NCBI GenBank assembly: GCA_037447235.1
Contig: JBBIHC010000009.1
Coordinates: forward strand, 1 to 32,352
Reading direction: 5' to 3'
Length of the DNA: 32,352 nt
Source: JAVZJR01 sp037447235
GTDB taxonomy: Archaea > Micrarchaeota > Micrarchaeia > Anstonellales > Bilamarchaeaceae
In this document: positions 21,824 through 29,768 of the stretch, piece by piece
How the letters are laid out: every line of letters starts with the position of its first letter
Position numbering within the stretch: position 1 is the first letter of the stretch
Translations under genes and position numbers: made by a program
Notes under the pieces: model-generated
Told to the model about the DNA's origin: nothing
Databases searched by the model: none
The model's input: only the letters and a program-made list of their open reading frames with translations

Positions 21824-22608
21824 AGCCGGCTGAACTTCTGGCAGTGGGCTGCAAAATACTCGTGCACGCGCTCCTGGAACTCCCTGTTGCTTTGATAGCC
21901 GAATTTTTCCCTGAGCTGCAGCAGGTACGGGTGGGGCGCGAAATGCGGCACGGTTATCGCATATCCCTCAAGGTCTATGGACGCGGAGCGCATCTGCGGG
22001 CCTCCCAGGTATTTTGAATAGATGCTTTTGAATTGGGCGGAAGTCAGCACCTTCTCCCTTGTGACTATCCTTCCTTTCACAGGAGAATGGACAAAAGTGA
22101 AGCGTATGTTTTTCTTTTCCTCTGCGCCGGTTATCAGGTTTGTCATCTGCTTTGTTGTTGAGACAGAAATTGCGAACCCTAAATTTTCGCCCAAATTTTC
22201 AAATTTTATTTCGTACTCGTTCGGTCCGAACGAGAGCAGCAGGTAGGAAGTGAAAAATTCCTTCCCATCCCTGAAATTCACACTCTTTGAAAAAAGCATA
22301 AGCCTGTCGCCCGCGAAAAATACCGAGCGCATTGAGCCGTGGCTGAAGGAATTGCCGAGCTTTTCTCCTTCAAGAAAAATATTCTGGAAGTAGTTGGCTG
22401 GCACAGCATAAGCCATTCTTGCCTCAAAAAAAGGATAGTAGCCGGCGACCTGCGTACCTGCAGATGAATAGCAGCTTTTGCTTATAAAGCCCAGCTGCTG
22501 TGAGAGCTCTTTTGAATAGTCAAGCCTGGCATTATCCTCTTCTGCCATTTTGTCAATTAGCGCCCTATACTCTTGAATGTTTTCCGCCATCTCGCAAAGC
22601 CGGCACAT
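21820..22608 (-). CDS. Conserved-looking hypothetical protein, 262 aa
   Basis: Family not recognised. The protein is soluble, with no signal or membrane segment. It begins MCRLCEM with a CxxC pair, then a helical stretch (about 8-45), then mixed strands rich in Phe and Tyr (for example LLSFGPNEYEIKFENLGENLGFAISVS), and a helical C-terminus (REFQERVHEYFAAHCQKF). A TATA box centred about 22634 lies about 26 nt before the ATG, predicting a leaderless mRNA and a promoter shared with the L40e gene on the other strand. Codon usage looks like that of its neighbours. It is convergent with dph2, with overlapping stops. Function unknown. Confidence 0.75.
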   Translation of the reverse strand: MCRLCEMAENIQEYRALIDKMAEEDNARLDYSKELSQQLGFISKSCYSSAGTQVAGYYPFFEARMAYAVPANYFQNIFLEGEKLGNSFSHGSMRSVFFAGDRLMLFSKSVNFRDGKEFFTSYLLLSFGPNEYEIKFENLGENLGFAISVSTTKQMTNLITGAEEKKNIRFTFVHSPVKGRIVTREKVLTSAQFKSIYSKYLGGPQMRSASIDLEGYAITVPHFAPHPYLLQLREKFGYQSNREFQERVHEYFAAHCQKFSRL

Positions 22609-22627
22609 GCTCTAAAAGACAAAGTGA

Positions 22628-22639
22628 AATTTTTAAATT
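22628..22639. promoter_or_regulatory. Shared bidirectional TATA box (262-aa gene and L40e)
   Basis: The near-symmetrical AATTTTTAAATT can serve both strands. It predicts a start at about 22608 on the minus strand, exactly the ATG of the unknown gene, and near 22660 on the plus strand, just before the AGGTGA RBS of L40e. Confidence 0.55.
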
Positions 22640-22672
22640 GTTGCCTGCAATCTAGCATAAAGGTGAATGTTC

Positions 22673-22825
22673 ATGGGAAAATTTCCAGAGGCTGACGCCG
22701 AGTTGGCAAAGATCGTGATATGCCGAAGATGCAAGACGAGAAACAAGGCAACCACCAAAAAATGCAGGAAGTGCGGTTCAGAATATCTCCGCCCTAAAAG
22801 AAGGGAGATAAGGGCGAAGAAGTAA
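22673..22825 (+). CDS. rpl40e: 50S ribosomal protein L40e
   Basis: 50-residue zinc-ribbon ribosomal protein, the archaeal counterpart of the ribosomal part of eukaryotic ubiquitin-L40 fusions. Translation gives the ICRRCKTRNKATTKKCRKCGS core with Cys17, Cys20, Cys31 and Cys34, and the basic tail LRPKRREIRAKK. The length matches archaeal L40e (about 48-50). The ATG at 22673 is chosen because AGGTGA (22661-22666) is six bases upstream; an in-frame ATG at 22667 abuts the RBS. It is monocistronic, with T-runs after it acting as terminator. Confidence 0.95.
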   Translation: MGKFPEADAELAKIVICRRCKTRNKATTKKCRKCGSEYLRPKRREIRAKK

Positions 22826-22832
22826 TCCGGCA

Positions 22833-22851
22833 TTTTTTTCCTATTTTTTTT
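22833..22851 (+). terminator. T-rich terminator after L40e
   Basis: Two T runs (seven and eight T) separated by CCTA follow the L40e stop by 8 nt. This is the expected form of an archaeal intrinsic terminator. Confidence 0.65.
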
Positions 22852-22885
22852 GTTGCATACTGTCATTTTTGTTGCACGCTATCAT
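22847..22885. repeat. Imperfect 19-bp tandem repeat
   Basis: TTTTTGTTGCATACTGTCAT and TTTTTGTTGCACGCTATCAT lie head to tail (17 of 20 positions equal), running from the L40e terminator to the end of the rtcA gene. Likely a local duplication. Confidence 0.6.
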
Positions 22886-23847
22886 TCTGCTGTTATTTTG
22901 TTATCGTTTATCTCAATTTTCCTGTCCCTGATGAAAAGCCTTATTATTTCCGCGTTCGTCCTCAAGTGCTCTGTTATTTCTGATGTCCGGTATTCGGTTT
23001 TACCATTTGCCAGGGTAGCATACAGAAGAAGCTGATCCGCCAGATGCCTGTCCACATCGCCAGTTTCTTTTTTTAACTCGCCCACTGCCTCCTGCGCGAC
23101 CGCCTCAGCCCTTTTCCCCTTCTCGCCAAGCAGATAGGCCCCCCGGAAGCCCTGCCAGAGCAGGACCGCGTTTCCGGGCGAAAGCGTTTCGTATTTTCTT
23201 ATGCATGTTTCTTCTATGCCGTTTTGCAGGAAAATCTTTTTCTCCCTTATCGCTATTCTCTCATCAAGCTTACCAAGCGTTATGAGCGCCCTCATCTTGT
23301 CGCCCTTATGCCAAACCTGATTGCCCTTGAGTTTTGATGGATTCACGCTAATCTCAATTTCGCCGCCGCCGGCAGGATAAAAGCCGGCGCGATTCATTTT
23401 TGCCTTTACTTCCGCCCCCATCAGGCGTATTGCCGGCAGGAAAACATGCTCGAAATAATCGTAGCTTGGCGATTTCATCACGTGAGTGCCGCCGATTATG
23501 CGCACTGTGCTAGGCTTGCCTGCGGACAGCAGAATGGGCAGGATTGTCTGGGCAACGAGGACAACCGAGCCAGCAGTGCCGATGTTGAATTCATATCGTC
23601 CGCCAACTATCTGGCCAGGCCGGAAAACGAGCGATTCGCTTTTTATTTCGGCATTCTCCGCCGCGCCGCGGCAAACGCTCCTCACCGCCTTGACTGCCAT
23701 CAGGTGCTGCGGTTGCAGGCCCGGATTCGGCCTGTTCGCCCTTATTCTGGTTATCTGGAATTCCTTTCCGGTTATGGCTGACAATGTAAGAGCGGTTCTT
23801 ATTATCTGGCCGCCTCCCTCGCCGTGCGAGCCGTCTATCATTATCAT
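22882..23847 (-). CDS. rtcA: RNA 3'-terminal phosphate cyclase
   Basis: Converts RNA 3'-phosphate ends to 2',3'-cyclic phosphates with ATP, via an adenylated His. 321 residues. The N-terminal IDGSHGEGGGQIIRTALTLS and ANRPNPGLQPQHL blocks, GGTHV, PAGGGEIEI and the catalytic-His region DRHLADQLLLYATL are all typical. Start is the ATG at 23847 with a strong GGAGGGG RBS 8 nt upstream; the longer frame to 23988 would overlap the divergent pilus operon. The tail of the frame lies in a small tandem repeat. Its role may be RNA repair or RNA end processing. Confidence 0.95.
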   Translation of the reverse strand: MIMIDGSHGEGGGQIIRTALTLSAITGKEFQITRIRANRPNPGLQPQHLMAVKAVRSVCRGAAENAEIKSESLVFRPGQIVGGRYEFNIGTAGSVVLVAQTILPILLSAGKPSTVRIIGGTHVMKSPSYDYFEHVFLPAIRLMGAEVKAKMNRAGFYPAGGGEIEISVNPSKLKGNQVWHKGDKMRALITLGKLDERIAIREKKIFLQNGIEETCIRKYETLSPGNAVLLWQGFRGAYLLGEKGKRAEAVAQEAVGELKKETGDVDRHLADQLLLYATLANGKTEYRTSEITEHLRTNAEIIRLFIRDRKIEINDNKITAE

Positions 23848-23895
23848 GCCTTTTGCCCCCCTCCGCGGTCTGCGTTTTGCACTTTTATCCTGAAC

Positions 23896-23905
23896 ATTTA
23901 AAAAC
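23896..23905. promoter_or_regulatory. Shared TATA box of rtcA and the pilus operon
   Basis: ATTTAAAAAC reads as a TATA-like box on both strands. It predicts starts near 23874 (rtcA, leader about 27 nt with RBS) and near 23926 (pilus ATPase, at or just before its first possible ATG). Confidence 0.5.
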
Positions 23906-23923
23906 TTCACTTTTGAAGTATGA

Positions 23924-25558
23924 ATGAACAACGGTGGTATGATGGCGGATGAAAGCATAACCCAAAAAATTAAGGAGCGGCTTGCCAAAAAAATGATGCA
24001 ACAAAAAGAGGATGCGCCGGCAGAAGAGCCTGCAGAGGAGGAAGGCGCAGGAGAAAAATTTTCCCGCTCGCAGATGACGATGCTCGCCTCCTACTCGTTC
24101 AGCAGCGAGGGGTTGCCTGTCGAGGTCAAGATTGCCAGGAAAGAGGACTTCGTGCCGCATTATAGCATTTCAATTCCAGGCATAGCCGGCGGAACAAAGC
24201 TTATCCTTGAAACTAAGCTCAGGGTGGAGCTTATCTCAGAAGTGAAGCTGGACATAAGCGAGATACTGGACCCGAAGAAATACGAAGAGGTAAAAGAAAA
24301 GTTCTTCGGCGCGGCAACCAGGATACTCTCCAGGAATTTCCCGTCATTGCCGAAGGACAAAATAGAAATACTTGCAGTTTATCTTTTGCAGAACACAATC
24401 GGCCTTGGCGAAATAGAGTGCCTGCTGGCTGACGAGTTGCTGGAGGAAATAGTCATAAACAATTCCCGCGAGCCGGTCTGGGTATATCACAAGAAATTCG
24501 GCTGGTGCAAGACGAACATAAGGCTGAAGGACGAAGAGGCCACATACGATTACGCTTCAATGATAGGAAGGAAGGTCGGGAGGCAGATAAACGTTCTCAA
24601 CCCGATGCTTGACGCCCACCTGCCAAGCGGCGACCGTGTCAACGCGACCCTTTTCCCGATATCCAGCTTCGGCAATACGCTCACGATAAGGAAATTCTCA
24701 AAAAACCCGTGGACAATAACCAACTTCATAAAAACCAAGACGATTACCAGCGATGTTGCCGCCCTGATATGGCTTTGCATCCAGAACGAGCTTTCCCTGC
24801 TCGTGGCAGGCGGCACTGGAAGCGGCAAGACATCATTCCTTAATGCGATGGCAGGCCTTATTCCAGCGAACCAGAGGATAATCAGCATTGAGGACACAAG
24901 GGAGCTGACATTGCCGAATTTCCTCCACTGGGTTCCGATGGTGGTGCGCGAGCCGAATCCTGAAGGCAAGGGCGAGGTGACGATGCTTGACTTAATGGTA
25001 AACGCTCTAAGGCAGCGGCCCGACAGGATAATAGTCGGCGAGATAAGACGGCAGAAGGAAGCGGAAGTAATGTTCGAGGCGATGCATACAGGCCATTCAC
25101 TATACGCGACTTTGCACGCGGACAACACCGAGCAGACGATATCAAGGCTGACAAACCCGCCCATAGACGTGCCCCCGGAGATGCTGGATGCGCTTGCCGG
25201 CATAGTCGTAACTTTCAGGCACAGGAGATTCAACATCAGGCGCGTGCTTGAATTTTCGGAAATCAGCAAGAGCAAGCCGTCAATCCTTTACAGGTGGGAT
25301 GTGAAAGCGGATAAGATAAAGACGATGGCGAAGATGGAGAAGCTGGCGGAGCTGCTCTCGCTTTACGCCGGAATGGATGAGCGGGAGATAGACGACGACG
25401 TTGAGGAAAAGGTCGGCGTGCTTGACTGGATGGTGAAGAAGGGATATTACGATGTTAACCAAGTCGGCGAAATCGTTTCAAACTACTACCTCAACCCGGA
25501 TGAGGTGTTGGATAAAGTCAGCAAGAAAGAGGACTGGAAATTCAGCACTGTTCAATAG
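23924..25558 (+). CDS. Type IV pilus/archaellum-type secretion ATPase (FlaI/TadA/PilB family)
   Basis: Hexameric motor ATPase for assembly of type IV pilus-like filaments, acting at the cytoplasmic face. 544 residues. The N-terminal ~75 residues are acidic and variable. They are followed by the VirB11/GspE-type core: Walker A GGTGSGKTS (from residue 296), Asp-box SIEDTRELTLP, Walker B RIIVGEIRRQKEAE, and His-box MHTGHSLYATLHAD. The start may be the ATG at 23924 (fits the TATA spacing) or 23942 (six bases after GGTGG). It heads an operon with a 550-aa protein, two TadC-type platform proteins and a pilin. Whether it drives adhesion, twitching, secretion or swimming is not decided by sequence; no archaellin genes are seen. 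Confidence 0.93.
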   Translation: MNNGGMMADESITQKIKERLAKKMMQQKEDAPAEEPAEEEGAGEKFSRSQMTMLASYSFSSEGLPVEVKIARKEDFVPHYSISIPGIAGGTKLILETKLRVELISEVKLDISEILDPKKYEEVKEKFFGAATRILSRNFPSLPKDKIEILAVYLLQNTIGLGEIECLLADELLEEIVINNSREPVWVYHKKFGWCKTNIRLKDEEATYDYASMIGRKVGRQINVLNPMLDAHLPSGDRVNATLFPISSFGNTLTIRKFSKNPWTITNFIKTKTITSDVAALIWLCIQNELSLLVAGGTGSGKTSFLNAMAGLIPANQRIISIEDTRELTLPNFLHWVPMVVREPNPEGKGEVTMLDLMVNALRQRPDRIIVGEIRRQKEAEVMFEAMHTGHSLYATLHADNTEQTISRLTNPPIDVPPEMLDALAGIVVTFRHRRFNIRRVLEFSEISKSKPSILYRWDVKADKIKTMAKMEKLAELLSLYAGMDEREIDDDVEEKVGVLDWMVKKGYYDVNQVGEIVSNYYLNPDEVLDKVSKKEDWKFSTVQ

Positions 25559-25572
25559 GCAAAGGTGCATAA

Positions 25573-27225
25573 ATGGATTTTGAGGAATACTCTGAAGAGG
25601 CAAAAAGGATTGAAAAAAAGGCAGCGGGGCACAAGCCTTACTCCAACGAAATTTCAGTGATGAATCTGGTTGACCTAAGCCCGGACGAGTATGTTGAGCT
25701 GGACTACAACAGCCTTATGAACCTTTACGAAAGGATGCAGAAGATCGTGAAGGCCTCACAAATGCTCGCCAAGGCGGCTGCGCTGCCGGAGCTGGAAAAA
25801 AAGAAAGCAGCCGTTCAGCCGCCGCGCGCCGTCTCAAAAGAGAAAGAGGCTGCCGCGAAGGAAGTGGAGGAAAAAATAAAACAGATGACCATTGAGACTA
25901 TAGAGACCGCGGAAAAAATGAAGACAGTACAGCTGGCAGAAGAAAAAGAGGAAAAGCCGCCGGTGCCGGAATACGGGGAAATAGAGTTTGAAAGGGAGAT
26001 GGAAAAGGAGCGGGTCGAGTTGGAGAAGGAAGCTCCAAAGCCAAGGCCGCCACCGCAAGAAATGCCAGAAATAGAGATTCCTGAAATTGAAATCGGCAGA
26101 GAGGCAGAGGCGGAAAAGAAGGAAGAAAGGGAAGAAGCCAGGAAAAAAGAGGAGGCCAGGGAAGTCGAAGTCGGCGCGGCTGCACCGGAAAAGGAACCTG
26201 AAATCAGGGAAGAAAAGAGGCCGGTAGCCGTGGAGGTGCAAGTTGTATTTCCTGCGGTTTTGGAAAGCCCTGATAAGGCAGCCGAAAGCAAGTACAGGGA
26301 GATAGAAAAGGGGGTTTTGGCCGCGGTTGGCGAGGAGGCTGACGAAGCCGCAATAAAGAAAAAAATGCTTGAACTGACCAAGGAGCTTTTCAAGGAGAAA
26401 AGCACAAGCAGAAGAGAGCAGATAAAGCTTGAGATAACCGTTCTCAAGAACCTGCTCGCACAGAGAAGAGAAGCGCCTGCGGAGCCCAAAAAAGCGAAGA
26501 GGGGGAAAGCAAAGCCAAAGCCGGCCGGCGATATGGCACACACCCAGTTATTTGAGACTATCGTGTCCACACAGCGCGTTGAAACAGCCCAGATAAAAGA
26601 CAGCATAACCACGAATTACAAAAACCAGATAATCCCGATGATGACAAAGTTTGAGCGGGCAGTGGCCGAGGCGAAAACCAGCAAAGAAAAAAAAGACGCA
26701 TACGATGCCTTTGTTTTTCAGCTGACTTCCATTCTTGAGCATACCCCTGCCATAATAACCAAATACGCCGAATACCTGAAGAAGAAGCATATGGTAGAGC
26801 TTGCCAATCTTGAAAAGAGCCTTGAGGCAGGCGAAGCTGCCTTGATGAAAAAAATCGACGAAAGGAAAGATGAGGTAAAAAATTACGACGAGGAATTCAA
26901 AGTAATCCATGATATAATAAAAAAGGAAATAGAGGCGCTGATAAGGCGCGGCGGCCACGAAGTTTTCAAAAAAGCAGAGGAAGAAAAGACGTCGGAGGAC
27001 ATAGAGGAAGAGAAAATAGACGAGATACTGGGCGAGATACAGGCAATGGATGAGGGAAGCCTTTTGTTCTACCTACATTCAAAAGACCCGGCATATTACA
27101 AAAAATACGAGCGCAACCAGCTTTCAAAGGCAGAAGCGCTTTCCCACGCAAAAACCCTCCTGGCAAGGGAAAAAGGCCTGAATGATGCTGTGATAAAAAA
27201 ATATTTTGGTAATTCGGGTGGATGA
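25573..27225 (+). CDS. Unknown charged coiled-coil protein of the pilus operon
   Basis: 550 residues with no signal or membrane helix, so cytoplasmic. Family not recognised. Three parts are visible: an N-terminal segment (about 1-75, VMNLVDLSPDEYVELDYNSLMNLYERM); a long Glu/Lys/Pro-rich low-complexity linker (about 75-330) with IEI/PEIEIPEIEIG repeats; and a C-terminal helical region (about 335-550, for example FETIVSTQRVETAQIKDSI and YDAFVFQLTSILEHTPAII). RBS GGTG is at 25563-25566. It starts 15 nt after the ATPase and its stop overlaps the first TadC gene (27222-27225). This position suggests a scaffold or regulator linking motor and platform, which is inference. Confidence 0.85.
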   Translation: MDFEEYSEEAKRIEKKAAGHKPYSNEISVMNLVDLSPDEYVELDYNSLMNLYERMQKIVKASQMLAKAAALPELEKKKAAVQPPRAVSKEKEAAAKEVEEKIKQMTIETIETAEKMKTVQLAEEKEEKPPVPEYGEIEFEREMEKERVELEKEAPKPRPPPQEMPEIEIPEIEIGREAEAEKKEEREEARKKEEAREVEVGAAAPEKEPEIREEKRPVAVEVQVVFPAVLESPDKAAESKYREIEKGVLAAVGEEADEAAIKKKMLELTKELFKEKSTSRREQIKLEITVLKNLLAQRREAPAEPKKAKRGKAKPKPAGDMAHTQLFETIVSTQRVETAQIKDSITTNYKNQIIPMMTKFERAVAEAKTSKEKKDAYDAFVFQLTSILEHTPAIITKYAEYLKKKHMVELANLEKSLEAGEAALMKKIDERKDEVKNYDEEFKVIHDIIKKEIEALIRRGGHEVFKKAEEEKTSEDIEEEKIDEILGEIQAMDEGSLLFYLHSKDPAYYKKYERNQLSKAEALSHAKTLLAREKGLNDAVIKKYFGNSGG

Positions 27226-28082
27226 TGATGGAGCAAAAAAATGAGAAAAAAGGGATGTTCTACCCTCTTGCGGAATATCTTGCGCGAAGATCCTACGAGT
27301 TAAAGAATATGCTCAGGCTGGCCGGCATAAATAAGACCGCGGTTGAATACATCGAAGACACAATAAAGAAAACGATAGTGCTTTCGCTGGCTCTTCTTGT
27401 TTTTAGTGCGCTTGTTATGTACATAATCGGCGTTGACTATCTTTGGCTTATCCCGCTTGTTTTCCTGTGGCCGGTTGCCGCGTTCAACTACCTAATGCTC
27501 TACCCAAACGCCACGATAGAGAGAAGGAGGAGGGAGCTTGATTATGAGATATTGTTTGCCGGAAGGCACATCCTGATAGCGCTCCGCTCCGGCCTGCCGC
27601 TTTTCGATACCTTCGTGAGCACGTCCACGGGTTACGGAGAGGTCAGCGTGGAGATAAAGAAAATCGTTGACAAGATAATCGTAGGCGTTCCGGTGACGCA
27701 GGCAATACGGGAAGTGGCGCAGGAAGTTCCGTCAAAATATTTTTCGCGTGTTATGGTCCAAATCGCAAACTCGCTGGCAAGCGGAGCCGATGTCGGCAGT
27801 TCGCTTGAGGCTGTGCTTGAGCAGATATCAAAAGAGCAGGTGGTGCAGCTTAAGGAATACAACCAGAAACTCACGCCGCTGGTAATGTTTTACATGCTTT
27901 TCGGCATAATCGTTCCCTCAATCGGCGTCGTATTGGCATCCGCTTTCGTTTCGGTCTTTACCGCCGGCAAAACAACAGGCTACGGCTCGGCAACCCTTAT
28001 CCCGGTCTTTTTGATAATAGTGATAGTCCAGTTCCTTTTCCTTGGAATAATAGAAAGCACGAGGCCGAGGTATCTTTTGTGA
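27222..28082 (+). CDS. Type IV pilus platform protein, TadC/GspF family (first copy)
   Basis: 286-residue polytopic membrane protein with the type II secretion system F domain. Hydrophobic segments at about 48-66 and 70-90, the cytoplasmic F domain (AGRHILIALRSGLPLFDTFV..VPVTQAIREVAQEVPSKYFSRVMVQIANSLASGADVG, about 108-200), then two segments near 222-246 and 258-278. It anchors the motor ATPase in the membrane. Three ATG codons in a row (27222, 27225, 27228) overlap the previous stop; the last has the best distance to GGGTGG. The second platform gene follows after 9 nt, so the pair probably forms a heteromeric platform. Confidence 0.9.
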   Translation: MMMEQKNEKKGMFYPLAEYLARRSYELKNMLRLAGINKTAVEYIEDTIKKTIVLSLALLVFSALVMYIIGVDYLWLIPLVFLWPVAAFNYLMLYPNATIERRRRELDYEILFAGRHILIALRSGLPLFDTFVSTSTGYGEVSVEIKKIVDKIIVGVPVTQAIREVAQEVPSKYFSRVMVQIANSLASGADVGSSLEAVLEQISKEQVVQLKEYNQKLTPLVMFYMLFGIIVPSIGVVLASAFVSVFTAGKTTGYGSATLIPVFLIIVIVQFLFLGIIESTRPRYLL

Positions 28083-28091
28083 GGCGATGAA

Positions 28092-29150
28092 ATGGGAGAA
28101 AGCATTTTTGAAATTTTTGGCAGGTTGGTTTTTTCAAGGAAGCGCATACGCGACTTGGAGAAGGAGCTCACAAGCGCAGGCCTTATTATTCCGGCTGACG
28201 CGTTTGCCGGCTATGTGGTAATAGATGTCTTCGTCATCGCCCTGTTCTTGTCGGTGCTGATAATGCTTTTTGAACCCTTTTCCCTTCCCATAGTAAAAGC
28301 CGTAACCAGCGTAGCGAATATTCCGACCGTGGCAATATGGCTGGTTCTTTTCATAGGGCTCTTGCTCTTCCTGTATTTCGTCGCGTTCATCGTTCTTTCC
28401 GCCTACCTGCTTATGCAGGTTGAGGGGAGAAGGAACCAGCTTGAGGCAGTCCTTCCTGATTTTCTTATGCTCGTTTCATCCAACATAAAGGCAGGGATGA
28501 CGCTTGACCAGGCTATGTGGTACGCTGCAAAGCCGGAGTTCGGGCTTTTGACGGCCGAAGTCCGCTCCATAATAAAAGGCACTTTCGGAGGCCAGTCGCT
28601 TGACAGGTCGCTGGACGAGCTGGCGGCGAGGTTTGACTCAAAGCCTTTTGAGCGGACCATCCTGCTTGTAAAGCAGGCAAACGCTACTGGCGGGGAGCTG
28701 ACGCACGTGCTGGAGAAAACCGCGGATGATGTCCGGGAAACCCTGATAGTGAAAAAGGAAATCGCAGCCTCGCTCATGATGTATGAGATTTTTGTCATAT
28801 TCGCTTCGGTAATCGGCACCCCATTTTTGTTTTCAGTCGGCGGCAAGCTTATAGAGGTTTTTGAGAAGATTTCAATATACATGCCTTCAACAAGCGGTTT
28901 TTCGCAGGTTTACGGGACCTTTTCCACTGTCAGCCTTGGCGCCCCTGTGATAACCGCAAGCGATTTCTTCTGGTTCTCCATCCCGACAATATTTGTCACT
29001 TGCCTGATATCCTCTTTCATAGTGAGCGTGATAAGGACCGGCACGAGGAATTCCGGGATGAAGTATTTCCCGTTTATGCTGGCAGCCGCCTATGTTGTCT
29101 ACTGGCTGGCGTCATCGCTGTTGTCTTCAATATTCACTGCATTTGCGTGA
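28092..29150 (+). CDS. Type IV pilus platform protein, TadC/GspF family (second copy)
   Basis: 352-residue paralogue of the preceding protein. Hydrophobic segments at about 36-58 and 72-112, then the F domain (LEAVLPDFLMLVSSNIKAGMTLDQAMWYAAK..FGGQSLDRSLDELAARFDSKPFERTILLVKQANATGGEL, about 115-205), then segments near 225-245, 290-310 and 325-350. The GATGA-type RBS is weak but spacing and order put it in the same operon. Two platform proteins are common in archaeal pilus loci other than archaella. The pilin gene follows 9 nt after its stop. Confidence 0.9.
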   Translation: MGESIFEIFGRLVFSRKRIRDLEKELTSAGLIIPADAFAGYVVIDVFVIALFLSVLIMLFEPFSLPIVKAVTSVANIPTVAIWLVLFIGLLLFLYFVAFIVLSAYLLMQVEGRRNQLEAVLPDFLMLVSSNIKAGMTLDQAMWYAAKPEFGLLTAEVRSIIKGTFGGQSLDRSLDELAARFDSKPFERTILLVKQANATGGELTHVLEKTADDVRETLIVKKEIAASLMMYEIFVIFASVIGTPFLFSVGGKLIEVFEKISIYMPSTSGFSQVYGTFSTVSLGAPVITASDFFWFSIPTIFVTCLISSFIVSVIRTGTRNSGMKYFPFMLAAAYVVYWLASSLLSSIFTAFA

Positions 29151-29159
29151 GGTGGAAAA

Positions 29160-29711
29160 ATGAATAAGGATGGAAATAAGGGTTATTTGCGCGGCCAGGC
29201 AGCCATGGAATACCTGATGACTTACGGCCTGGCTTTGTTCGTGATAGTCATCGTGTTGGCGCTGCTGGCATTCTTCCTGCCATCGTTGATAAAGGTGCCA
29301 TCCAGCTGCATGTTCTCCCAGCAGGGGCTGGGCTGCAGCAAGCACGTTATCGTGTATGACAGCGGGATAGGCGGCGACAGGGTTGTATTAGGTCTGGAAA
29401 ATAATCTTGGGCAGTCGATAATACTGGAAAGAATTGTCTGCACCAGCGTCCCGAGCGGCGAGATAACCAAACAGCTGATATCCAGCATCGGCGCTGCTGT
29501 TCCGGCAGGGTCGGCTAAAATGGATTCCGGCACGTCCAAGGAGTTCTCCGTTCCGTGCAGGGACAAAAACGGCGAGTTGCTTACCAACGGCCCGAACACC
29601 GATTTTAAGGGCTACGTCGCGTTCACTTATAAATACGTGGACGACCTGGCAGATGCGCCGGCGCGAATCGCCATCGCTTCGGTTACCGGCCAGGTAGTTG
29701 AAAGCGATTAG
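29160..29711 (+). CDS. Pilin-like protein with class III signal peptide
   Basis: 183 residues. The N-terminus MNKDGNKGYLRGQAAMEYLM has the class III (EppA-type) prepilin signature: basic leader, cleavage before Gln13, Glu17 at +5, then a hydrophobic helix (about 20-45, TYGLALFVIVIVLALLAFFLP) that would form the filament core. The rest is a strand-rich globular head with three Cys near residues 52, 59 and 100. RBS GAGGTGG precedes the ATG. Last gene of the pilus operon, followed by T-runs. The processing peptidase is not in this window. Confidence 0.9.
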   Translation: MNKDGNKGYLRGQAAMEYLMTYGLALFVIVIVLALLAFFLPSLIKVPSSCMFSQQGLGCSKHVIVYDSGIGGDRVVLGLENNLGQSIILERIVCTSVPSGEITKQLISSIGAAVPAGSAKMDSGTSKEFSVPCRDKNGELLTNGPNTDFKGYVAFTYKYVDDLADAPARIAIASVTGQVVESD

Positions 29712-29740
29712 TTTTTAGTTTTTTGTCTTTCTTATTTTTC
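29712..29740 (+). terminator. T-rich terminator of the pilus operon
   Basis: Repeated T runs (T5, T6, T3, T5) directly after the pilin stop codon, typical of archaeal termination. ABCE1 begins 58 nt after that stop. Confidence 0.65.
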
Positions 29741-29768
29741 TTGCATTTTGCATGCGGGTGTTGTTTTA

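Noticed and set aside
25815..26612. Long antisense frames opposite the 550-aa pilus-operon gene (265 and 235 aa)
   Set aside because: They mirror the Glu/Lys-rich linker, giving Ser/Phe/Leu-rich low-complexity translations without RBS or family motifs.
23924..29711. Archaellum (swimming filament) operon
   Set aside because: No archaellins, FlaH, FlaJ-only arrangement or FlaC-G-like genes are present; two TadC proteins and a class III pilin favour a pilus.
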